Origin: Solirubrobacterales bacterium 67-14
GTDB taxonomy: Bacteria; Actinomycetota; Thermoleophilia; Solirubrobacterales; 70-9
Direction: 5' to 3'
DNA: 64,000 nt
Assembly (NCBI GenBank): GCA_001897355.1
Contig: MKST01000011.1
Span: forward strand, 816,600 to 880,599
Position 1 is the stretch's first letter; every line of letters starts with the position of its first letter. The translations under genes and the position numbers were made by a program. Shown here one piece after another: positions 57,651 to 64,000 of this stretch. The notes beneath the pieces are model-generated. The model was given only the letters and a program-made list of their open reading frames with translations. It searched no databases and was not told where the DNA came from.

Positions 57651-58397
57651 TCAGGCTGGGACGGCTTCGGCTTCCTCGGCGCTGCCGGACTCGGGGAAGA
57701 TGTCCTGCTCGGTGGCCTTGGTCGGATCGACCGAAATGCCCGGGCCCATCGTGGTCGAGATCGAGATCGAGAGGATGTAACGACCCTTGGTCGAGGCCGG
57801 CTTGGCCTTGGAGATCTCGTCCATCACGGCGGCGTAGTTCTCGAGCAGCTTGTCGGCGTCGAAGGAAGCCTTGCCGATCGCGAGGTGGACGATCGCCTGG
57901 CGATCAGTCCGGTATTCGACCTTGCCGGCCTTGGATTCCCCGACCGCCTTCTCGACGTCCTCGGTGACGGTGCCGACCTTCGGGTTCGGCATCTTGCCCG
58001 AGGGACCGAGCACGCGGCCGAGCCGACCGACGGTCGGCATCATGTCCGGGGTCGCGATGACCACGTCGAACTCGTCGAAGCCCTCTTCGATCTTCGCGGC
58101 GAGGTCATCGGCACCGACGATGTCGGCCCCGGCGGCCTCGGCGTCACGGGCCTTGTCACCCTGGGCGAAGACGGCAACCCGGACGTCCTTGCCGAGCCCG
58201 TTGGGCAGGGCGAGGGTGCCGCGGAGCTGCTCTTCGGCGTGACGGACGTTGACTCCCAGCCGGACGTGGACCTCGACCGTCTCGTCGAAGTTCGCCGAAG
58301 CGGTCTCCTTGATCAGGTTGATCGCCTCGGACGGCGGGTAGACGTGATCCCGCTGGACCTTCTGGAACTGCTGGCGAAAGCGCTTGCCGTGAGCCAT
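57651..58397 (-). CDS. rplA: 50S ribosomal protein L1
   Basis: L1-stalk protein and, in many bacteria, repressor of rpl[23 protein letters not shown] is the family signature. Length 248 residues with a short acidic tail. It lies 2 bp after rplK. Confidence 0.98.
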   Translation of the reverse strand: MAHGKRFRQQFQKVQRDHVYPPSEAINLIKETASANFDETVEVHVRLGVNVRHAEEQLRGTLALPNGLGKDVRVAVFAQGDKARDAEAAGADIVGADDLAAKIEEGFDEFDVVIATPDMMPTVGRLGRVLGPSGKMPNPKVGTVTEDVEKAVGESKAGKVEYRTDRQAIVHLAIGKASFDADKLLENYAAVMDEISKAKPASTKGRYILSISISTTMGPGISVDPTKATEQDIFPESGSAEEAEAVPA

Positions 58398-58399
58398 GG

Positions 58400-58822
58400 T
58401 TACTTGACCTCCACGCCCATCGAACGGGCGGTACCGGCGATGATCTTCGAGGCGGCGTCCAGGTCGTTCGCGTTCAGATCGGGCATCTTGCGCTCGGCGA
58501 TCTGACGGACCTGGGCCTCGGTGATGGTGCCGACCTTGTTTACGTGTGGCTCTCCCGAGCCCTTCTGAATTCCGATCGCTTCCTTGATCAGCACGGCCGC
58601 GGGCGGCGTCTTGGTGATGAAGTCGAAACTGCGGTCCTCGTAGACCGTGATCTCGACCGGAATGATCGTGCCACCCTCCTGCTGCGTCTGCGCGTTGAAC
58701 GCCTTGCAGAAGTCCATGATGTTGACCCCGTGCTGGCCGAGGGCAGGGCCGACCGGCGGCGCCGGGTTGGCCTGGCCGGCCGGAATCTGGAGCTTGATGA
58801 GGGTCATTACTTTCTTAGCCAT
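58400..58822 (-). CDS. rplK: 50S ribosomal protein L11
   Basis: GTPase-centre protein that binds 23S r[22 protein letters not shown] is diagnostic, and the C-domain ends [11 protein letters not shown]. Length 140 residues. The conserved proline-rich loop is intact. Confidence 0.98.
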   Translation of the reverse strand: MAKKVMTLIKLQIPAGQANPAPPVGPALGQHGVNIMDFCKAFNAQTQQEGGTIIPVEITVYEDRSFDFITKTPPAAVLIKEAIGIQKGSGEPHVNKVGTITEAQVRQIAERKMPDLNANDLDAASKIIAGTARSMGVEVK

Positions 58823-58849
58823 GAGACTGATGCCTTAAGTGGTTGGTGG

Positions 58850-59371
58850 TTAGAGCTTCTTGACCTGTTCGTAGCCGACCTCGGAAGGCGTCTCGCGACC
58901 GAAGATCGAGACCAGCACCTTGAGCTTCTGCTGATCTTCGTTGATTTCGGCGATCTCGCCGGAGAAGTCGGAGAGCGGCCCGCTGATGATCTTGACCGTC
59001 TCGCCGATCTCGAACTGGGCCTGGGTGCGAGGCCGCTCGGCGGTCTCGCGGTGGAGCAGCCGGTCGATCTCGGCCTTGGTCAGCGGCACCGGAGTGTCGC
59101 GAGGACCGACGAAGCCGGTGACGCCCTGGGTGTTGGCGACCAGGCTCCAAGCGTTGTCGGTCATTTCCATGTTGATCAGCACGTAACCGGGCATGGTGCG
59201 CTTCTCGACCTGGATCTTCTGGCCGTCCTTGACCTCGGAGACCTGTTCGGTCGGGACCACGACCTTGCGGACGCGGTGGCCCTGGCCCATCGACTCGATC
59301 CGATGCTCGAGCTTCTGCTTGACCTTGTTCTCCTGCCCGGAGTATGTGTTGATGACGTACCAGCGATACAT
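58850..59371 (-). CDS. nusG: Transcription termination/antitermination factor NusG
   Basis: Links RNA polymerase to Rho and to the ribosome. The N-terminal domain begins MYRWYVINTYSGQENKVKQ and the C-terminal KOW domain contains IGETVKIISGPLSDFSGE. The ATG at 59371 has an AGGAA Shine-Dalgarno and lies 16 bp after secE; a longer in-frame start at 59452 would overlap secE. Length 173 residues. Confidence 0.97.
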   Translation of the reverse strand: MYRWYVINTYSGQENKVKQKLEHRIESMGQGHRVRKVVVPTEQVSEVKDGQKIQVEKRTMPGYVLINMEMTDNAWSLVANTQGVTGFVGPRDTPVPLTKAEIDRLLHRETAERPRTQAQFEIGETVKIISGPLSDFSGEIAEINEDQQKLKVLVSIFGRETPSEVGYEQVKKL

Positions 59372-59387
59372 GGGTTCCTGAAATTCC

Positions 59388-59900
59388 TTAGATGATCCTC
59401 TGGACCAGCCAGTTGAAGAAGAGGTCCAAGAGTCCGAGGTAGACGGCGGCAATCAGCACGAAGACCACGGTCACGGCGGTCGCCTGGATCAAGGTGTCCC
59501 GGTCCGGCCACTGGACTCGCTTCAGTTCGGCGATGCAGGATGACAGGAAAGCGATCACGCCGCCCCGCTTGCGCGTGGTCTGGGTGGCCTGCTTCTGTCG
59601 CTTGGCCAGTTGCTGTTCTTCCTGCTTCTTCTGTTCGGCCTTCTTGCGCTTCTCTTCCTGCCGTGCCTTGCGTTTCTCTTCCTTGTTGCTCAGCCCGGGC
59701 TTGGGTGAATCCGGTGTCTCGAGGTCTTGCTCCCCGGCGCCGGCAGCGATGCCGGCCTCGACCGCTTCGATCTCGGCGATGTCACCGGACTTGGGTACCT
59801 GAGTGTCGTGCTGGGCTTTCGCCTCAGCCGCACCGTCGCCCTGTGCCGCAGCCTCGCGCGCGCGGCGCTCGGCTTTCCGCTGTGCCCGGGACTTCGCCAC
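59388..59900 (-). CDS. secE: Protein translocase subunit SecE with long N-terminal extension
   Basis: Essential partner of SecY. The conserved core is the last 55 residues (LKRVQWPDRDTLIQATAVTV and one TM helix). The 115 residues before it are charged: an RAQRKAERRARE helix, an acidic stretch, then a Lys/Glu/Gln-rich segment (KRKARQEEKRKKAEQKKQEE) likely to be helical. The GTG at 59900 shares a base with the rpmG stop (TAGTG), which supports this start. Total 170 residues versus 60-120 usual. Confidence 0.94.
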   Translation of the reverse strand: MAKSRAQRKAERRAREAAAQGDGAAEAKAQHDTQVPKSGDIAEIEAVEAGIAAGAGEQDLETPDSPKPGLSNKEEKRKARQEEKRKKAEQKKQEEQQLAKRQKQATQTTRKRGGVIAFLSSCIAELKRVQWPDRDTLIQATAVTVVFVLIAAVYLGLLDLFFNWLVQRII

Positions 59901-60064
59901 TAGCGGGTTTCCTTGTGGGGCTGGTGCTTGCCGCACCAGCGGCAGTACTTCCGCATCTCGATTCGATCGGGAGTATTGCGCTTGGACTTATTCGTTTGAT
60001 AGTTACGACGCTTGCAGTTCTCACATGCGAGCGTCACCGCGATGCGGACATCTCCGCGTGCCAT
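59900..60064 (-). CDS. rpmG: 50S ribosomal protein L33
   Basis: A 54-residue zinc-type L33 read directly from the sequence: [20 protein letters not shown], then [20 protein letters not shown], with two CxxC pairs. It is the first gene before secE, as in many Actinobacteria; the tRNA-Trp often found nearby is not present. Start preceded by GAGG. Confidence 0.96.
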   Translation of the reverse strand: MARGDVRIAVTLACENCKRRNYQTNKSKRNTPDRIEMRKYCRWCGKHQPHKETR

Positions 60065-60100
60065 ATTTCCTCGCTACTCAGGCAGTGCTGACAAAGTAAA

Positions 60101-60122
60101 GCCTCGGCCCGGGGGCTGAGGC
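60101..60122 (-). terminator. Hairpin upstream of rpmG
   Basis: A 9-bp stem with one wobble pair, followed on the minus strand by TTTACTTTG, about 40 bp before rpmG. It may be a second terminator for the repeat-protein gene or an attenuator in the rpmG leader. No other gene lies in 60065-60283. Confidence 0.5.
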
Positions 60123-60216
60123 GCGTCTGTGAAGAATACCGGTTTGAAGCCGCATGCGGGGTCTCGTGTCCGATCGGGTTGCTAAGCCGCGAAACGAGGC
60201 GCGCCAAATGAAGCGA

Positions 60217-60244
60217 CCCGCCCCGGAAACGTATCCGGGGCGGG
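60217..60244 (-). terminator. Terminator after the Ig-like repeat gene
   Basis: A perfect 11-bp stem (CCCGCCCCGGA with TCCGGGGCGGG, 6-nt loop) 39 bp past the stop of the giant repeat protein. Confidence 0.8.
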
Positions 60245-60283
60245 CCGATCAGCCCTTGCGCTGGCGCGCCTGTAATCGGGGCG

Positions 60284-63200
60284 CTAGCCGAACAGGAGCG
60301 GCTTGTAGACGCGCTTGCCCGAAGTTGCGCCCTTGCCGGTCGGGGCCGAGACCTTGATCTTGGCCCGCACCGCCTTAGCACCCTTGGCAGCCTTCTTGGC
60401 CCGCAGCTTGAAGGTGACGGTCTTGGTCTTGCCGGCACCGACCGAACTGATGGTCCGGCAACGCTTGGCCTTGCCGGCGATCAGCTTCTTCGGCGTCCGC
60501 ACGCAGACCTTGACCTTGCCCGAGGCCGCGCTGCCCTGGTTCTTGACCGAGGCCTTGAGTGCGAACTTCTTGCCGCGCTTGACCTTCTTCGGTCCCTTCA
60601 CGACCACCTTGGCCAGGTTGGCGACCGGGGCCTCGACGACCGTGAACTCGACCTTCGCGGCCTCGCCCTGGTTGCCGGCCCGATCGGTGGCCCGGACGGC
60701 CACGCTGTGGTCGCCCAGGGTCAGCCCGCTGTAGCTCTGCGGTGAGGTGCAGGCCGCGAACGAACCGCCGTCGAATGAGCACTCGAAGGTGCTGCCGTCT
60801 TCCGAGCCCGAGAACTCGATCGTGGCCGTCGTGGCGGTGATCTTCGCTTCCGGGCCGCTGGTGATGGTCACCGACGGCGGGGTGGTGTCAACGGTGAACT
60901 CGCGGCTGGCCACGGCCGAGTCGTTGCCGGCGGCGTCGGTCGCCATGACCTTGACCGTGTGGGCTCCATCCGCCAGCGACGATGTGGTGTACGGCGACGA
61001 GCAGGAAGCAAACGTGCCGTCGTCGACCTTGCACTGGAAGGTGCTGCTCTCGCTCGCCTCGAAGGCGAAGCTCGGCGTGCTGTCATTGGTCAGGCCGGCC
61101 GGTCCGGAGGTGATGTTCACCGTCGGAGCCTGGGTGTCGACCGAGAACGACCGGCTGACCGGCGCGGTCTCGACGTTGCCCGCCGTGTCGGTCGCGCGAA
61201 TCTCGACCGTGTGCGAACCAGCGGTCAGGGCACCGGTCGTGAACGGCGAGGTGCAGTTGTCCCACGAGCCGCCGTCGACCTTGCATTCGAAGGTGGCGGC
61301 CTCGTCCGCCTCGAAGGCGAAGCTCGGGGTGGTGTTGCTGATCGCCGCACCGGCCTCGGGGCCGGAGGTAATGGTCGTCACCGGAGCCGTGGTGTCCACG
61401 GTGAAGCCCCGCGAACTGACCGGGGCCTGGACGTTGCCGGCCAGGTCGGTGGCGCGCACACTGAAGGTGTGGCTGCCATCGTCGAGATCGGTCAGGGTGA
61501 CCGGCGAATCGCAAGCGATCCAATCGGTCTCGTCGGCCTTGCATTCGAAGGTGCCGGGCTCGTTGGAATCGAAGGCGAAGGTCGCCGAGTCGGTGGCGAT
61601 CGTGGCGCCGTCGGCCGGCCCCGAGTTGAAGCTCGAGGTCGGGTTGGTGATGTCAACGGTGAAGGTCCGGTAGACCGGCTTCAGCGACGGGCGGTTGGGC
61701 GAAGCGGCCTCGACCGCGCGGAAGCCAACCTTGTGGCTGCCCTCGGCAAGGTTGCTGAAGGTGGCCGGGCTGGAGCAGCTCGTCCAATCGCTCTCTTCTT
61801 CGGAGTCGATGCGGCACTCGAAGGTCGCGTCGTTCTCGGTCGCGGTGAACTCGAAGCTCTGCTCCTGCTGGTTCGTGTAGGCCCCGTCCTCGATGCCCGA
61901 GGTGATGTCCACCCGCGGCGGCGCGTCCGTGGTGAAGTCGACCGTCACCGGCGCGACTTCGACGTTGCCCGCCCGGTCGGTGGCCCGCACGCTGAAGGTG
62001 TGGCTACCGTCGTCGAGCACATCGGTCTCGTAGGGGGACTCACAATCGACCCAGTCGCCGCCATCGACCTGACACTCGAAGGTGGCGGTCTCGTCGGCGC
62101 TGAACTCCATCTCAGGCTGGTTCGTGTCGAACGCCTGGTCCTGGCTGGGCACGTCGATGGTGCTCACCGGTGCGGTGAGGTCGACGGTGAAGTTCACCGT
62201 GGCCGGGTTCGATTCGTTGCCGACGTCGTCGGTCGCCTTGACCGAGAAGGCGTGAGGCCCTTCGGCCAGGCCGCTGAGGCCCTCGGGCGAATCACAGGCC
62301 GCGTAGCTGCCGCCGTCGAGCTTGCATTCGAAGGTGGAACCTTCCTTGCTCGAGGTGAAGCTGAACTCGGGCGAGTCGGTTGCGATGTAGGCGCCGTCCT
62401 CGGGGCCGCCGGTGAAGTCGACGACCGGCATCCCGGTATCGACCGCGAAGGAGGCCTTGGCGATGGCACCGGCCCGGTCGGCGGGATCGACGGCACGCAC
62501 CTCGAAGGTGTGCGGTCCGTCGCCCAGCGCCGGTGCGGTGAAGCCACTGGCGCAGGCTGCCCAATCGTCGTCCGCAGTGCTGTCGACTCGGCATTCGAAG
62601 GTCGAGTCGTTCTCGTTCGACTCAAAGTCGAAGCTCGGCGTGGTCGAGTTCGTACGGCCACCGTCGACCACGGTGCTGGAGCCCAGGATGCTGGCGGTCG
62701 GCGGCGAGTCAACCGAGAAGTTGACGGTCGCCCCGGTGGTGTCGGTATTGCCGGCCGGGTCGGTCGCCTGCACCTTGAAGGTGTAGTCGCCGTCGGTCAG
62801 CGAACCGCTGTCGAGTGGGCTCTCGCACGTCGCGAAGTCATCCGGGTCACCGGTCGCGGTCAGCGAGCACTCGAAGGTCGAGCCTTCCTCGCTGGACGAG
62901 AAGTCGAAGCTCGCGTGATCGACTTCGATGGTCGAGCCTTCGGCCGGCCCCGAGTCGATGCTGGTGGTCGGCGCAGTCGTGTCGACCGTGAAAGACCGCG
63001 AGGTCGGGTCGTCCTGCTGGTTGCCGACGTCGTCGATCGCACGGACCTGGAACTGGTAGTCGCCGTCGGCCAGCGCCGAACCGGGCTGGGCCGGCGACGA
63101 GCAGCTCTCCCAGTCGGCCTCGTCCTCGCCGACCTGGTTGAAGCGGCAGACGAAGACCGAACCGGCCTTGTCGGACTCGAACTCGAAGGCCGGCTGGTTG

Positions 63201-64000
63201 ACCTTGGTGGCGACGCCCTCGGCCGGGTCGGCCGTGGTGATCGTCGCGACCGGCGCCACGGTGTCGACCGTGAAGGTGACGGCGGCGGCGGAGGCATCGG
63301 TGTTGCCGGCCATGTCGGTGGCCCGCACCTTGAAGGTGTGCGCGCCGTCGGCCAGCGTGTCGGTGGTGAAGGGCGTCACACACGAGGCCCAGTCGCCGTC
63401 GTCGACCTGGCACTCGAAAGTGGCGTCGGTCGGCTCGGAGGAGCTGAAGGCGAAGGTGATCTCGGTTGACTTGGTGCGGCTCCCGTCGGCCGGCCCGGAG
63501 TCGATGGTCGTGTCCGGGGCGGTCGCGTCGAGCGTGAAGCTGCGGGTGGCCGGGGTCAGGTCCTCGTTGCCGGCCAGGTCCACGGCCCGCACCTGGAGGT
63601 TCACCGGTCCGTCGTCGACGACCAGGGCGACGCCGCTTTCGCAGGCTTCCCAGGCACCGCCGTTGATCGAGCACTCGAAGGTACCGTCTTCAGTCGAACC
63701 GAACTCGAAGGTCGGGTCATTGGTCAGCGAGCCCTCTTCCGGCCCGGAGACGATGGTCGTGTCCGGATGGACCTTGTCGACCGTGAAGTTGCGGGTCGCC
63801 GGGGTCAGGTCGGGTCGGTTGCCCTCGCCGATCGCCCGCACCTGGACGGAGTGCGCGCCGTTGTTGAGACCGTTGACGTTGAGCGGCGAGGTGCATGCCT
63901 CCCAGTCGTTGTCGTCGGTCGAGTCGATCCGGCACTGGAAGGTCGGGGTGTCCTCGGAGACATTCGCGCCCTCCGAGGTGAAGTCGAAGCTGGCGTTGCC
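60284..64000 (-). CDS. Giant secreted Ig-like repeat protein, 5' truncated
   Basis: At least 1239 residues are in the window and the frame is open to base 64000, so the gene starts to the right. It consists of 13 tandem Ig-like repeats (the first partial) of about 85 residues. Each has a TFEC.(V)DGG.W..C.SP pair of Cys, then GSHTF.VRATD.AGN and FTVDTTAP.T.I.SGP. A CARDB-like basic module (KVVVKGPKKVKRGKKFALKA) closes the protein. The repeats resemble those in the 1621-residue protein at 13534. Likely an extended adhesin or stalk on the cell surface, stabilised by one disulfide per repeat; partner unknown. Confidence 0.85.
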   Translation of the reverse strand, partial: GNASFDFTSEGANVSEDTPTFQCRIDSTDDNDWEACTSPLNVNGLNNGAHSVQVRAIGEGNRPDLTPATRNFTVDKVHPDTTIVSGPEEGSLTNDPTFEFGSTEDGTFECSINGGAWEACESGVALVVDDGPVNLQVRAVDLAGNEDLTPATRSFTLDATAPDTTIDSGPADGSRTKSTEITFAFSSSEPTDATFECQVDDGDWASCVTPFTTDTLADGAHTFKVRATDMAGNTDASAAAVTFTVDTVAPVATITTADPAEGVATKVNQPAFEFESDKAGSVFVCRFNQVGEDEADWESCSSPAQPGSALADGDYQFQVRAIDDVGNQQDDPTSRSFTVDTTAPTTSIDSGPAEGSTIEVDHASFDFSSSEEGSTFECSLTATGDPDDFATCESPLDSGSLTDGDYTFKVQATDPAGNTDTTGATVNFSVDSPPTASILGSSTVVDGGRTNSTTPSFDFESNENDSTFECRVDSTADDDWAACASGFTAPALGDGPHTFEVRAVDPADRAGAIAKASFAVDTGMPVVDFTGGPEDGAYIATDSPEFSFTSSKEGSTFECKLDGGSYAACDSPEGLSGLAEGPHAFSVKATDDVGNESNPATVNFTVDLTAPVSTIDVPSQDQAFDTNQPEMEFSADETATFECQVDGGDWVDCESPYETDVLDDGSHTFSVRATDRAGNVEVAPVTVDFTTDAPPRVDITSGIEDGAYTNQQEQSFEFTATENDATFECRIDSEEESDWTSCSSPATFSNLAEGSHKVGFRAVEAASPNRPSLKPVYRTFTVDITNPTSSFNSGPADGATIATDSATFAFDSNEPGTFECKADETDWIACDSPVTLTDLDDGSHTFSVRATDLAGNVQAPVSSRGFTVDTTAPVTTITSGPEAGAAISNTTPSFAFEADEAATFECKVDGGSWDNCTSPFTTGALTAGSHTVEIRATDTAGNVETAPVSRSFSVDTQAPTVNITSGPAGLTNDSTPSFAFEASESSTFQCKVDDGTFASCSSPYTTSSLADGAHTVKVMATDAAGNDSAVASREFTVDTTPPSVTITSGPEAKITATTATIEFSGSEDGSTFECSFDGGSFAACTSPQSYSGLTLGDHSVAVRATDRAGNQGEAAKVEFTVVEAPVANLAKVVVKGPKKVKRGKKFALKASVKNQGSAASGKVKVCVRTPKKLIAGKAKRCRTISSVGAGKTKTVTFKLRAKKAAKGAKAVRAKIKVSAPTGKGATSGKRVYKPLLFG

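Noticed and set aside
60065..60283. tRNA-Trp upstream of secE
   Set aside because: No cloverleaf or CCA anticodon stem is seen; the region holds only hairpins.
60284..64000. CRISPR or satellite DNA
   Set aside because: The roughly 255-bp periodicity comes from protein-coding Ig-like repeats that vary in sequence.

Overview
The window is high-GC actinobacterial chromosome. The mix of secreted Ig-like, choice-of-anchor-D and NHL repeat proteins, a CU044_5270-type protein beside an ECF sigma factor, and an AbiEi/DUF559 protein suggests the class Thermoleophilia (Solirubrobacterales-like). That placement is an inference from gene content, not from a database search.

The backbone is one long transcription/translation supercluster, all on the minus strand. 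Read in the direction of transcription (right to left) it runs: rpmG-secE-nusG-rplK-rplA, rplJ-rplL, rpoB-rpoC, rpsL-rpsG, fusA-tuf, the S10/spc block rpsJ to secY-adk-map, then rpmJ-rpsM-rpsK-rpoA-rplQ. Genes within each block are tightly packed, with many TGATG, ATGA or GTGA overlaps. Blocks end in strong hairpins, and several start at recognisable promoters. infA and rpsD are missing from their usual places in the alpha operon.

Accessory genes sit at the joints between these blocks. A right-handed beta-helix protein lies between rplA and rplJ. An AbiEi/DUF559 nuclease-like gene lies between rplL and rpoB. A flavin monooxygenase, a RibB-like/flavin-reductase fusion, a HAD-like protein and a small membrane protein lie between rpoC and rpsL. 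An ECF sigma factor with its partner, plus a three-gene operon of two related membrane proteins and an orphan solute-binding lipoprotein, split rpsG from fusA. A 1621-residue secreted lipase-like repeat protein sits between map and rpmJ. A giant Ig-like repeat protein runs off the right edge.

The left end holds a plus-strand acyl-CoA synthetase (cut by the window edge), a patatin, a PBP4-type carboxypeptidase, and a minus-strand string NHL protein-truA-surE-ligA, followed by a PD40 propeller protein.

The most unusual signal is a family of five intergenic elements, each exactly 45 bp, with 11-bp terminal inverted repeats around a conserved core. Two of them bracket the AbiEi/DUF559 gene in inverted orientation and two bracket the lipase-like gene in direct orientation. 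This looks like a REP- or MITE-like family tied to single-gene insertions into conserved operons. Other notable features are long Ala/Glu/Pro-rich extensions on S5, L5, S17 and L10, hairpins placed at the start of several ribosomal transcripts, and an L10 leader with an attenuator. No tRNA, rRNA, CRISPR array or transposase was seen.
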